Assembly: GCF_001579805.1 (NCBI RefSeq)
Contig: NZ_CP014546.1
Span: 1,922,001 to 1,986,000, forward strand
Reading direction: 5' to 3'
DNA from: Pseudomonas azotoformans
GTDB lineage: Bacteria; Pseudomonadota; Gammaproteobacteria; Pseudomonadales; Pseudomonadaceae
Length of the DNA stretch: 64,000 bases
Shown: piece after piece, positions 40,443 to 49,337 of the stretch
How the letters are laid out: every line of letters starts with the position of its first letter
Numbering within the stretch: the first letter of the stretch is position 1
Notes under the pieces: generated by a model
The model's input: only the letters and a program-made list of their open reading frames with translations
The model's database searches: none
What the model was told of the DNA's origin: nothing
Translations under genes and position numbers: made by a program

Positions 40443-40810
40443 AGAGCTCCCAATCGTGAGTTATTTGCGTAACCCGCCGCACAGTGATGTGCTGCATCGG
40501 TAATTTGTTTCGTTTTTTTACCGAATTGCGGGGAGCTCTAATTTGGCTGGGAACGTTAACGATGCCTATAGAGATGTAACGAGATTTATCTCGTAATTGT
40601 TCGAAGTCCAAAATATTAATTAAAACAATTGTATGGGTCTGCGTCTGTAAGAATCAGGTGTAAGGCATATATGTAGGATTAAGTTGTAAGGGCGGGTCGA
40701 GTTGATTTTTCTATGTTGAAGCATCAAAAAAGCTGCGCTATACCCTGTTCGTGCAATGAGCGTATTTGAACTAAGTTGTACCTACTTGGGCGAACTTTCT
40801 GGTGGCCGAT
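40443..40810. promoter_or_regulatory. AT-rich divergent promoter region between pilin and response regulator
   Basis: About 360 bases with no gene, clearly lower in GC than its neighbours, especially 40500-40720. It must hold the promoters of the fimbrial operon (minus) and of the regulator (plus). The inverted repeat ACGAGATttATCTCGT at 40579-40594 is a candidate operator. I cannot fix the promoter elements by eye. Confidence 0.5.
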
Positions 40811-41485
40811 ATGCACACCATCATGTTGTTGGATGATCACGAGATGGTTCGACAGGGGATCGAACTGGGCCTGCGTAAAGAGACCGATCTGGATGTCATC
40901 GGCTCATTCAGCACGTCCAGGGCGTTACTGGATGCGCTCACACAGCGACCTGCGGATGTGGTGGTGATGGACTTTACGCTGGGGCCGTCGGACATCGATG
41001 GCCTCAGCCTGATCCAGATGCTGAGCCGGCGCTTTAAGCGCTGCAAGGTGCTCGTTGTGTCGTCGCACTGCACACGTGCAAGGGTCACGCTGGCGCTGAA
41101 GGCTGGAAGCCTGGGGGTACTGGGCAAGACCCAACAGCTCACGGAATTGGTCGTGGCTATTCGAACCGTCGCCCAAGGGCGGATTTACCTGCAACGTTGC
41201 ATGTTGTCGGTATTGCAGGAGGGTGAGTCTGCTTTGCGGCAGATGAATATCGAGTCGAAACTTGAAACGGCTATGCCGTTGCGATTAAGTGGCGCTTTAA
41301 CGCCCAAAGAACAAGAAGTATTGCGTTGTTTTTTGGATGGCATGTCCGTGAACTCAATTGCGGCAAAGTTTTCGCGCAGTGCAAGTACCATCAGTACACA
41401 AAAACAATCGGCTTATCGAAAGCTGGGGATCAGGACCGACAGTGAACTTTTCATGTTCACTAAACAGTTTGGTCGACCTGATTGA
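40811..41485 (+). CDS. LuxR/FixJ-family response regulator, orphan, likely fimbrial regulator
   Basis: The 224-residue protein has a receiver domain (acidic pair LLDDHE, phospho-acceptor Asp in VVVMDFTL, Ser in LVVSSH, Lys in GVLGKTQ) and a C-terminal LuxR-type helix-turn-helix (LTPKEQEVLRCFLDGMSVNSIAAKF). No sensor kinase is nearby. Divergent position next to the pilin operon suggests fimbrial control, comparable to FimZ-type regulators (inference). A GTG at 40802 is an alternative start adding three residues. It ends 13 bases before the convergent phaD stop. Confidence 0.85.
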   Translation: MHTIMLLDDHEMVRQGIELGLRKETDLDVIGSFSTSRALLDALTQRPADVVVMDFTLGPSDIDGLSLIQMLSRRFKRCKVLVVSSHCTRARVTLALKAGSLGVLGKTQQLTELVVAIRTVAQGRIYLQRCMLSVLQEGESALRQMNIESKLETAMPLRLSGALTPKEQEVLRCFLDGMSVNSIAAKFSRSASTISTQKQSAYRKLGIRTDSELFMFTKQFGRPD

Positions 41486-41498
41486 TTTCAATGAGTCT

Positions 41499-42119
41499 TT
41501 AAGTCGGATTGTCCAGATAACGCAGCGCCCATTGCTCTGTGGCCTGTCGTGCCGGCGACTGCAGATGGGGCGCCACCAGCATCATGATCTGGTAGATCAC
41601 TACTTGCACCTCACCTTCGCGATCGAGAATCCGCTGGTAATCCAGGGAGAACAGCAAGGTCATGGTGATTTGCTCAACCAGTTGCCCCAGCGCCTGGGTG
41701 TCGCTGACCAATTGCCCGGCGGCCTTGAGCCGTGCCAGCAGAGACGCCAAGGTCCGTTTGAGCGCCGTCAGCAGGTTGCGAATGCCCTTGGCCAGCTTTG
41801 GCAGGCGTCCCGCCAGGTTCGACAAGTCCTGGAACAAGAACCGGTAATGCGCCATGCGCTCGACGATCAGGTGCAGGAACAGCCAGTAATCCTCGGCTTC
41901 CAGTTGCGCGTCCGCCGGAGGGTCGAGCAGGGGCGCCAACTCATTCTGGAAACGCTCGAACAACCCGAGCACCAACGGTTCCTTGCCATGGAAGTGGTAG
42001 TAGAGGTTGCCGGGGCTGATCCCCATTTCATTGGCCACCTCCATGGTCGACACGTTCGGCTCGCCCTTTTGGTTGAACAACTGCAGGGCACATTCAAGGA
42101 TACGGTCGCGGGTCTTCAT
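41499..42119 (-). CDS. phaD: PhaD, TetR-family regulator of PHA genes
   Basis: The 206-residue protein has an N-terminal TetR helix-turn-helix (RDRILECALQLFNQKGEPNVSTMEVANEMGISPGNLYYHF) and a helical ligand domain. In P. putida, PhaD activates phaC1 and phaI promoters and responds to an acyl-CoA-type effector. It follows phaC2 by 27 bases. In most pseudomonads the next gene, convergent, is phaF; here the fimbrial cluster intervenes. Confidence 0.93.
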   Translation of the reverse strand: MKTRDRILECALQLFNQKGEPNVSTMEVANEMGISPGNLYYHFHGKEPLVLGLFERFQNELAPLLDPPADAQLEAEDYWLFLHLIVERMAHYRFLFQDLSNLAGRLPKLAKGIRNLLTALKRTLASLLARLKAAGQLVSDTQALGQLVEQITMTLLFSLDYQRILDREGEVQVVIYQIMMLVAPHLQSPARQATEQWALRYLDNPT

Positions 42120-42146
42120 CCAGTCTTCTTAATGTGATCGTTGAGC

Positions 42147-43829
42147 TCAGCGCACGCGCACATAGGTGCCGGGCGCCGCTTCCATCGGTGGGTAATTCTG
42201 GTTGCCCAGGGCGGTAAGGGTTTCCCGTTGCGCGCCGGAGCGCTGCTGGATCCAGTCCAGCCACTGCGGCCACCAACTGCCTTCGACGTGGTTGGCGTCG
42301 TAGTACCAGGCGCGCGGGTCGCTGCTCAGCTTGGGGTTCTCGACGTAGTTGGCCTTGGGGTTGCCCGGCGGGTTGAGAATGCTCTGGATATGCCCGCTGT
42401 TGGACAGCACGAAGCGCCGCTCGCCGCCCAGCAATTGGGTGGAGCGATACACCGCGTCCCACGGCGTGATGTGGTCGTTGATGCCCGCCACACTGAAGCT
42501 GTCCACCGTGACCTTCTGCAAATCGATTGGCGTGCCGCACACTTCCAGGCCACCGGGATGACTCAGCGGGTTGTGCTTGAAGAAGTCCAGCAGGTCGCCG
42601 TGCAGCGCGGCGGGCAGGCGCGTGTTGTCGTTGTTCCAGTACAGGATGTCGAAAGCCGGCGGTTCCTTGCCCAGCAGGTAGTTGTTGATCCAGTAGTTCC
42701 AGATCAGGTCATTGGGGCGCATCCAGGCGAACACCTTGGCCATGTCGCGGCCGTCCAGCACGCCTTGCTGGTAGGAGCGGCGCTTGGCCGCTTCCAGGGT
42801 TTGTTCATCGGCGAACAGGGTGGCGGGGCTGTCGATCTGGCTGTCCAGCAGGCTCACCAGGTAGCTGGCGCTGGAGATGCGGCGCAACTGGCGCTTGGCT
42901 TGCAAGTGCCCTTGCAGTGCGGCGATGGTCAGGCCACCGGCGCAGGCGCCCATCAGGTTGACCTCACGGGCGCCGGTGATCGCGCGGCACACGTTGAGCG
43001 CTTCTTCCAGCGCAGCGACGTAGGTGGACAGGCCCCATTCGCGATGCCGCACATCCGGATTGCGCCAGCTGACCATAAAGGTCTGCAGGCCATTCTTGAG
43101 GGCGTACTGCACAAAGCTGTTGGCGGGGCTCAAGTCGAAAATGTAGTACTTGTTGATTTGCGGCGGCACGATCAATAGCGGCTTGGCGTACTGCTTTTCG
43201 CTCATGGGTTTGTACTGGATCAGCTCCAGCAGCTCATTGCGAAACACCACCGAGCCTGGGGTGGTGGCGACCGTCTTGCCCACCTCGAAGGCGTGCTTGC
43301 TCACCTGGCGCGGCAGGCCATTGTTGTGCAGCAGGTCTTCGAACAGGTTGGTCACACCGCGCACCACGCTGTTGCCGCCGGAATTGAGCAGTTCCTTGAT
43401 CGCCAGCGGGTTGAGCAGGGTGTTGGAAGGGGAGACCGCATCGTTGATCAACGAGAAAGCAAAATGCGCTCGGGCGCGGTCATCGGCGCTCAGGTTGCTG
43501 TCATCGATCCAGTGGCGCGTCTGCTTCTGCCAGCTCAGATAGGCTTGCAGGCTACGCCGGTACAGCGGATTGAGTTTCCAGGTGGGGTCGGTGAAGCGGC
43601 CGTCGTTGGGGTTGGGTTCGTGCACGGTTTCACCGAGCAGCACGCGGCCCAGTTGACCGCTCAACGCCCAGGCATGGCGAGCGGTATGCACCGGGTTGCG
43701 CAAGCCATGGGCGGCCACGCTGCGCAGGGTCGACAGCAGGTCCCGACCGCGCAGGCCGGTGATCGCATTTTGCGCATTGATGAACGCGGCAGGGGTGGGC
43801 GCCGGGTTCGTCACGGGTCTTTCTCGCAT
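42147..43829 (-). CDS. phaC2: PhaC2, class II PHA synthase
   Basis: The 560-residue enzyme polymerises medium-chain 3-hydroxyacyl-CoA. The lipase-box-like GACAGGL carries the catalytic Cys; the Asp lies in AGINDHITPWD and the His in NSGHIQSILN. It is a paralogue of PhaC1 with the same ends (APGTYVR at the C-terminus). ATG 43829 has AAGGAG upstream; the longer open frame adds 23 unlikely residues. It lies 89 bases after phaZ. Confidence 0.96.
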   Translation of the reverse strand: MRERPVTNPAPTPAAFINAQNAITGLRGRDLLSTLRSVAAHGLRNPVHTARHAWALSGQLGRVLLGETVHEPNPNDGRFTDPTWKLNPLYRRSLQAYLSWQKQTRHWIDDSNLSADDRARAHFAFSLINDAVSPSNTLLNPLAIKELLNSGGNSVVRGVTNLFEDLLHNNGLPRQVSKHAFEVGKTVATTPGSVVFRNELLELIQYKPMSEKQYAKPLLIVPPQINKYYIFDLSPANSFVQYALKNGLQTFMVSWRNPDVRHREWGLSTYVAALEEALNVCRAITGAREVNLMGACAGGLTIAALQGHLQAKRQLRRISSASYLVSLLDSQIDSPATLFADEQTLEAAKRRSYQQGVLDGRDMAKVFAWMRPNDLIWNYWINNYLLGKEPPAFDILYWNNDNTRLPAALHGDLLDFFKHNPLSHPGGLEVCGTPIDLQKVTVDSFSVAGINDHITPWDAVYRSTQLLGGERRFVLSNSGHIQSILNPPGNPKANYVENPKLSSDPRAWYYDANHVEGSWWPQWLDWIQQRSGAQRETLTALGNQNYPPMEAAPGTYVRVR

Positions 43830-43918
43830 GAGCCAACACTCCTTCGTCAAGCCATCAAACAGGCACGCCAATTCAGAACCATAGCCGGTTCCTGGCAAGT
43901 TGCGCGGCGGTGTGGTCC

Positions 43919-44764
43919 TTACACGGCCGGTCGCGGATGGATCACCGCGCGCATGCGCTCCTCTTCGAGAAATTTCATGATGATCGGCGCCACGGCTTCC
44001 GCCCGGGTGATCAGGAACAGGTGGCCGTCATCGATGATGTGCAACTGTGCATTGGGGATGCGCCAGGCCAGCATGCGCATGTTGATCAGCGGGATCAGCG
44101 GGTCATCGTCCCCCGCCAGCACCAGGGTGGGTTGGCGGATCTTGTGCAGCCAGTGGATGCTGGTCCAGCCCAACCCGGCGAACAGCTGCCAGTAGTAGCC
44201 CAACTTGCCGGCCGAGCGCACTTTGCTCGCGTGTTCGGCGGCCAGTTTCGAATCGCGGCGGAACGAGCCGCCGTAGATCATCGGCGCGATGCGCACCACA
44301 TGGGACGGTTGGATGTAACGGCGCGGGCTGGCCATCAACCACAACACTTTCGGCTTGCCCGGCACCATCACCGCACCCGCCGCTGTGGCCGCCAGGATCA
44401 GCTTCTTGCAGCGCTCCGGGTAGTCGTAGGCAAACTGCTGCGCCAACGCGCCCCCCCAGGACACACCCACCGCGTTCACCTGGCCATAGTCCAGGTAATC
44501 GAGCATACGTGCGGTGAGCTTGGCCAGGCCGGGAAAGCGGTACGGTCGATTGGGTGTGGAGGAACCGCCCACGCCGGGCACATCGAACGCGATCACTTCC
44601 AGGTCTGGGTCCAACGCCTGGACGAACGGAAACACCAACTCAAGGTTGGCGCCGATGCCATTGAAGATCAGCAACGGCGTCAAGTGAGGCTTGCCCGGGC
44701 GCACCGCCGTGCGGATGGTCTGGCCATCCAGGTCGATGGTGCGGAAGATGAACGGTTGCGGCAT
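43919..44764 (-). CDS. phaZ: PhaZ, intracellular PHA depolymerase
   Basis: The 281-residue alpha/beta hydrolase degrades granule PHA. The nucleophile motif is GVSWGGA, the acid is in AGDDDPLIPL and the His in IIDDGHLFLI. It sits between the two synthase genes, the standard class II order phaC1-phaZ-phaC2-phaD, so synthesis and turnover are co-transcribed. It starts 22 bases after the phaC1 stop. Confidence 0.96.
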   Translation of the reverse strand: MPQPFIFRTIDLDGQTIRTAVRPGKPHLTPLLIFNGIGANLELVFPFVQALDPDLEVIAFDVPGVGGSSTPNRPYRFPGLAKLTARMLDYLDYGQVNAVGVSWGGALAQQFAYDYPERCKKLILAATAAGAVMVPGKPKVLWLMASPRRYIQPSHVVRIAPMIYGGSFRRDSKLAAEHASKVRSAGKLGYYWQLFAGLGWTSIHWLHKIRQPTLVLAGDDDPLIPLINMRMLAWRIPNAQLHIIDDGHLFLITRAEAVAPIIMKFLEEERMRAVIHPRPAV

Positions 44765-44786
44765 GGGCTTACCCTACGGGTGAGGA

Positions 44787-46466
44787 TTATCGTTCGTGTA
44801 CATAAGTGCCCGGCGCCGCTTCGGCCGCCGCATAGGTTTTGTTACCCAGGCTTGTAGGTGCTTTCTTCAACTTACCCGCCCGTTCCGCCTGCCAGGCTTG
44901 CCAATGCAGCCACCACGAATCGGTGTGCTTGGTGGCATTCTCCTGCCACTCCAGCGGCTTCGCCGTCAGGCTGTCGCTGGTCTGGTAACGCGCCTTGGGG
45001 TTGCCCGGCGGGTTGAGGATGCTCTGGATATGCCCGCTGCTGGACAGCACGAACTCCACCTTGCCGCCAAACAGCTGCGCCGATTTGTAGCACGACTGCC
45101 ACGGCGTAATGTGGTCATTGGTGCCAGCCAGGGAATAGATATCGGCAGTGACCTGCTTGAGGTCGATGGGCGTGCCGCACACTTCCAGTGCGTTGGCGCG
45201 CACCAGTGGGTTGTTCTTGAACAGCTCGATCAGGTCACCGTGGAATGCCGCCGGCAACCGCGTGGTGTCGTTGTTCCAGAACAGGATGTCGAACACCGGC
45301 GGTTCGTTGCCCAGCAGGTAGTTGTTGACCCAGTAGTTCCAGATCAGGTCGTTGGGCCGCATCCAGGCAAACACCTTGGCCATGTCGCGGCCTTCCAGCA
45401 CGCCGGCCTGGTAGGAGTGGCGCTTGGCCGCCTCCAGGGTCTGTTCGTCGACGAACAGCGCTACCTGGGTGTCCAGCGTGGTGTCGAGCACACTCACCAG
45501 CAGGGTCAGGGCGTTGACCTTCTTCTCTCCCAGCGCCGCGTAGTGGCCGAGCAGGGCGGTGCAGGTGATACCCCCCGAGCAGGCGCCGAGCATGTTCACA
45601 TCTTTGCTGCCGGTAATCGCCGTGACCACATCCACCGCTTCCTTGAGCGCCTCGATATAGGTCGACAGGCCCCACTCGCGCTGGGCCTTGGTCGGGTTGC
45701 GCCAGCTGACGATAAAAGTCTGCTGGTTATTGCGCAGGCAGAAGCGCGCCAGGCTCTTCTCAGGGCTCAGGTCGAATACATAGAATTTGTTGATCTGCGG
45801 CGGCACCACCAGCAGCGGGCGTTCGTGCACCTGTTCGGTGATCGGCTTGTACTGGATCAGCTCCAGTACGTCGTTGCGAAACACCACGGCGCCTTCGGTC
45901 GTGCCCAGGGTCTTGCCCACTTCAAAGGCGCCCATATTGACCTGGCTCGGCATGCCGCCGTTGTGCACCATGTCCTTGGCCAGGTGGGACAGGCCATCGA
46001 GCAGGCTCTTGCCGCCGGTTTCAAAGAAACGTTTGACCGCCGCCGGGTTGGCCGCGCTGTTGGTGGGCGCCATGGCTTCGGTCATCAGGTTGATCACGAA
46101 GTGGCCGCGGCTGATGTCCTGTTCCGACAGGTTGCTGTCGCCGATCCAGTCGTGCAGTTCCTTGCGCCACGCCAGGTAGGTTTGCAGGTAGCGTTTGTAG
46201 AGCGGGTTCTGGCTCCAGGCCGGGTCCTGGAAACGACGGTCGTCGTTCTCGGGCACCAACGCGGATTTGCCGAACATCACGTTCTTCAACTCGACGCCAA
46301 AATGCGCGACGTGCTTGACGCTGTGCAACGGTTGTTTGATGGCTTGGGTCAGCACCATCTTCGCCGAGGCGAGTAAATCCTTTTTACGTAACGCGATGAT
46401 CGGGTTGAGCCCCAGGGTGTTTTCCGAGGCCTGGCGTTTCAAGTCATCGTTATTCTTGTTACTCAT
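44787..46466 (-). CDS. phaC1: PhaC1, class II PHA synthase
   Basis: The 559-residue medium-chain PHA synthase carries GACSGGI with the catalytic Cys, LAGTNDHITPW with the Asp and SSGHIQSILNPPGNPKARY with the His. It is the first gene of phaC1ZC2D. A ribosome-binding GGAG precedes the ATG, and a sigma54-like sequence lies about 120 bases upstream. PhaD and PhaF are the known regulators in related species. Confidence 0.97.
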   Translation of the reverse strand: MSNKNNDDLKRQASENTLGLNPIIALRKKDLLASAKMVLTQAIKQPLHSVKHVAHFGVELKNVMFGKSALVPENDDRRFQDPAWSQNPLYKRYLQTYLAWRKELHDWIGDSNLSEQDISRGHFVINLMTEAMAPTNSAANPAAVKRFFETGGKSLLDGLSHLAKDMVHNGGMPSQVNMGAFEVGKTLGTTEGAVVFRNDVLELIQYKPITEQVHERPLLVVPPQINKFYVFDLSPEKSLARFCLRNNQQTFIVSWRNPTKAQREWGLSTYIEALKEAVDVVTAITGSKDVNMLGACSGGITCTALLGHYAALGEKKVNALTLLVSVLDTTLDTQVALFVDEQTLEAAKRHSYQAGVLEGRDMAKVFAWMRPNDLIWNYWVNNYLLGNEPPVFDILFWNNDTTRLPAAFHGDLIELFKNNPLVRANALEVCGTPIDLKQVTADIYSLAGTNDHITPWQSCYKSAQLFGGKVEFVLSSSGHIQSILNPPGNPKARYQTSDSLTAKPLEWQENATKHTDSWWLHWQAWQAERAGKLKKAPTSLGNKTYAAAEAAPGTYVHER

Positions 46467-46582
46467 CTACGACGCTCCATTGTCCGAAAGACGAGTACCG
46501 GGGACCGCTGCGCACCCAGTTTCGATACACAACACAAGCCTGGTACTGCGACTCGGGTGACCGTTGATACCGCATCGTCAAA

Positions 46583-46598
46583 TGCAGGGAACTTGCCA
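46583..46598 (-). promoter_or_regulatory. Candidate sigma54 promoter of phaC1
   Basis: Read on the minus strand, TGGCAAGTTCCCTGCA has the GG-N10-GC spacing of sigma54 promoters and matches TGGCAC-N5-TTGCA at nine of eleven positions. It ends 116 bases upstream of the phaC1 ATG. RpoN control of phaC1 has been described in P. aeruginosa. The 249-base gap also holds a wide AGGGCATT/AATGCCCT repeat (46660-46694) near the DUF971 gene end. Confidence 0.45.
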
Positions 46599-46715
46599 GC
46601 TCCATTGGTTACCCGAGTTTAATTTTTTTCGCAAGCGGACCAATCGTTGGTCACGCGACAGGGCATTCAAGCAGATGAAATTAGAAAATGCCCTCTAAAG
46701 AGCAAGAGGCCTGTG

Positions 46716-47093
46716 CTAGAGCATCAGCCGTACGACCGACTGATCCGGATCGCGGGTTTTGCCGGCGGCTTTGAGTTCGGCCAGATAATCGACCCACAAC
46801 GCGTCTTGGCGCACGGCGAGTTGGTAGAGGTAGTCCCAGGTGAACAGTCCGCTGTCATGACCGTCGTCGAAGGTCAATTTCAGTGCGTACTGGCCAGCGG
46901 GTTCTACCTTGGTCAACCGAACGTTGAGCTTGCCGAATTGCAGGATGGGTTTGCCGTGCCCCTGGACCTCGGCGGAAGGCGAGTGGGTGCGCAGCAGCTC
47001 GGCGGGGAGTTGGTACACCTCGTCGGGCCCGTAGGTGAGGCCGAGGGTGTTGGAGGTTTTGTGCAGGTTTACAGCGGTGGGAAATTTTGACAT
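46716..47093 (-). CDS. DUF971 (gamma-butyrobetaine hydroxylase-like N-terminal) protein
   Basis: The 125-residue protein consists only of the small DUF971 domain (VNLHKTSNTLGLTYGPDEVYQLPAELLRTHSPSAEVQGHG), known as an N-terminal module of gamma-butyrobetaine hydroxylases and as a stand-alone protein linked to Fe-S metabolism. No catalytic motif is apparent. It lies between hslU and phaC1 as in other pseudomonads. Function unknown. Confidence 0.85.
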   Translation of the reverse strand: MSKFPTAVNLHKTSNTLGLTYGPDEVYQLPAELLRTHSPSAEVQGHGKPILQFGKLNVRLTKVEPAGQYALKLTFDDGHDSGLFTWDYLYQLAVRQDALWVDYLAELKAAGKTRDPDQSVVRLML

Positions 47094-47115
47094 GGGTGCC
47101 TCCAGCGGCAAGCCT

Positions 47116-47165
47116 TAAGCTACAAGCGGCAAGTTGAATGGGCTCAACTTGAAGCTTGTAGCTTA
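47116..47165. repeat. Imperfect palindrome downstream of hslU
   Basis: Two 22-base arms (47116-47137 and 47144-47165, two mismatches) contain the AAGCTACAAGC and GCTTGTAGCTT pair common in pseudomonad intergenic repeats. It lies between the hslU stop and the start of the DUF971 gene and may act as a transcript end or stabiliser. Confidence 0.7.
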
Positions 47166-47176
47166 CAGCTTGAGCT

Positions 47177-48514
47177 TTACAGAATGTAGCGCGACAGATC
47201 TTCGTTCTGCGCCAATTCGCCCAAGTGGCTGTTGACGTATTCAGCGTCGATCTTGATCACTTCGCCATTCTGCGCGCCAGCCAAATCACCAGCACTGAAG
47301 GAGACTTCCTCCAGCAAACGCTCCAGCAAGGTGTGCAAACGACGGGCACCGATGTTCTCGGTCTTCTCGTTGACCTGCCAGGCGATCTCCGCCAGGCGCT
47401 TGATGCCGTCCGCTTGGAATTCGATACCCAAGCCTTCGGTTTTCAGCAGCTCACGGTATTGCTCGGTGAGCGACGCGTGCGGCTCGCTGAGGATGCGCTC
47501 GAAGTCGCCTGGGGTCAGCGCCTTGAGCTCCACGCGGATCGGCAGGCGACCTTGCAGCTCTGGGACCAGGTCGCTTGGCTTGCTCAGGTGGAACGCGCCG
47601 GAGGCAATAAACAGGATGTGGTCGGTCTTGACCATGCCCAGCTTGGTGTTCACCGTGCAGCCTTCGATCAGCGGCAGCAGGTCGCGCTGTACGCCCTCGC
47701 GGGACACATCGACACCGCCGGAGTTGCCGCGCTTGGCCACCTTGTCGATCTCGTCGATAAACACGATGCCGTGCTGCTCGACCGCTTCCAGGGCCTTGGC
47801 CTTGAGTTCTTCCTCATTCACCAGGCGCCCGGCTTCTTCGTCGCGCACCAGTTTCAGCGCTTCCTTCACCTTGAGCTTGCGGCTTTTCTTCTTGCCCTTG
47901 CCCATGTTGGCGAACAGGTTCTGCAACTGGCTGGTCATTTCTTCCATGCCAGGCGGGGCGGAGATGTCGACGCCGGAGACTTCAGCGACTTCGATCTCGA
48001 TTTCCTTGTCGTCCAGTTGGCCTTCACGCAGGCGCTTGCGGAACAGCTGGCGGGTGTTGGAGTCCGAGGCAGGCGCGGCGTCTTCGTTGAAACCCATGCG
48101 TGCCGGTGGCAGCAGGGCGTCGAGGATGCGTTCTTCGGCGGCGTCTTCGGCGCGGTGGCTGACCTTGGTCACTTCCTGTTCGCGCAGCATTTTCAGGGCG
48201 GCGTCGGCCAGGTCACGGATGATCGACTCGACGTCGCGGCCCACGTAGCCCACTTCGGTGAACTTGGTGGCTTCGACCTTGATGAACGGTGCATTGGCCA
48301 GCTTGGCCAGGCGACGGGCGATTTCGGTTTTACCGACGCCGGTCGGGCCGATCATCAGGATGTTCTTGGGCGTTACTTCAACGCGCAGTTCTTCGGGCAG
48401 TTGCATCCGGCGCCAGCGGTTACGCAGCGCAATGGCTACGGCGCGCTTGGCATCGTCCTGGCCGATGATATGGCGGTTGAGTTCATGGACGATTTCGCGG
48501 GGAGTCATGGACAT
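47177..48514 (-). CDS. hslU: HslU, ATPase of the HslVU protease
   Basis: The 445-residue AAA+ unfoldase feeds substrates to HslV. Walker A is GPTGVGKTE at about residues 57-65, Walker B includes [13 protein letters not shown], the pore loop region is [13 protein letters not shown], and the C-terminus ends EDLSRYIL, the tail that docks into HslV. ATG 48514 (MSMTPREIV) matches the family start. It follows hslV by 36 bases. Confidence 0.97.
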   Translation of the reverse strand: MSMTPREIVHELNRHIIGQDDAKRAVAIALRNRWRRMQLPEELRVEVTPKNILMIGPTGVGKTEIARRLAKLANAPFIKVEATKFTEVGYVGRDVESIIRDLADAALKMLREQEVTKVSHRAEDAAEERILDALLPPARMGFNEDAAPASDSNTRQLFRKRLREGQLDDKEIEIEVAEVSGVDISAPPGMEEMTSQLQNLFANMGKGKKKSRKLKVKEALKLVRDEEAGRLVNEEELKAKALEAVEQHGIVFIDEIDKVAKRGNSGGVDVSREGVQRDLLPLIEGCTVNTKLGMVKTDHILFIASGAFHLSKPSDLVPELQGRLPIRVELKALTPGDFERILSEPHASLTEQYRELLKTEGLGIEFQADGIKRLAEIAWQVNEKTENIGARRLHTLLERLLEEVSFSAGDLAGAQNGEVIKIDAEYVNSHLGELAQNEDLSRYIL

Positions 48515-48550
48515 AGTGTTTGGCGGCCTCAAGCGGAATAAGCCTACGGC

Positions 48551-49081
48551 TTACTCAGCGAGGTCCTGCTCCTCAATGGTCTGGTTGTGGTTGGTGAACA
48601 CGCAGATATCACCGGCAATACCCAGGGCGGTCTCGACGATTTCGCGAGCCGACAGGTCGGTTTTCTTCAACAGTGCGCTGGCGGCCGCTTGGGCGTAGCC
48701 ACCGCCGGAACCCATGGCGATCAGGCCATGTTCAGGCTCAACCACATCGCCGTTGCCGGTGATGATCAGGGAAGCGTCTTTGTTGGCGACGGCCAGCATG
48801 GCTTCCAGGCGGCTGAGGGAGCGATCGGTGCGCCATTCTTTGGCGAGTTCAACCGCAGCGCGCACCAGGTGGCCCTGATGTTTCTCTAGCTGGCCTTCGA
48901 AACGCTCGAAAAGGGTGAAAGCGTCGGCGGTAGCGCCGGCAAAGCCCGCGAGAACCTGGCCGTGGTACAGGCGACGCACTTTCTTGGCGTTGCCTTTCAT
49001 CACGGTATTACCCAGGGAAACCTGGCCGTCGCCGCCCATGACGACTTTGCCGTGGCGACGTACTGAAACGATGGTGGTCAA
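48551..49081 (-). CDS. hslV: HslV, peptidase of the HslVU protease (TTG start)
   Basis: The 176-residue threonine peptidase must begin Thr-Thr-Ile-Val-Ser-Val after removal of the initiator, because Thr1 is the nucleophile. The only start directly before these codons is the TTG at 49081, with GGAG nine bases upstream. A GTG at 49096 would add five residues in front of the nucleophile. Other motifs: [22 protein letters not shown] and the C-terminal [13 protein letters not shown]. It is coupled with hslU in one operon. Confidence 0.93.
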   Translation of the reverse strand: MTTIVSVRRHGKVVMGGDGQVSLGNTVMKGNAKKVRRLYHGQVLAGFAGATADAFTLFERFEGQLEKHQGHLVRAAVELAKEWRTDRSLSRLEAMLAVANKDASLIITGNGDVVEPEHGLIAMGSGGGYAQAAASALLKKTDLSAREIVETALGIAGDICVFTNHNQTIEEQDLAE

Positions 49082-49225
49082 GGGGAGAGTCTCCACGCAG
49101 CGGGGCGAAAATGCCCTGATGGAAACTGATATGGGGGTGGTGGGGGGGATTTCAACTGTAGGACGGGAGGGTGGACGAGTGGTGTTTATAGGCCTTACAC
49201 AATTTTGAGGACACCCGAAACCAAA

Positions 49226-49315
49226 TGTGGGAGCTGGCGTGCCTGCGATGGCGGTGTGTCAGTCACTGAAAATATTGACTGTTACACCGCCATCGCAGGC
49301 ACGCCAGCTCCCACA
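49226..49315. repeat. REPIN with 32-base perfect arms
   Basis: Arms at 49226-49257 and 49284-49315, beginning TGTGGGAGCTGGC, are perfect complements around 26 bases. This is the other main P. fluorescens REP family. It sits between hslV and the SPOR protein gene; the 256-base gap has no gene. Confidence 0.85.
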
Positions 49316-49337
49316 ATTGTACTGTGTTGGCTGCGAG

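Noticed and set aside
46660..46694. AGGGCATT/AATGCCCT repeat as a terminator for the DUF971 gene
   Set aside because: The loop is 19 bases and no T-tract follows on the minus strand, so I note it only as a weak repeat.
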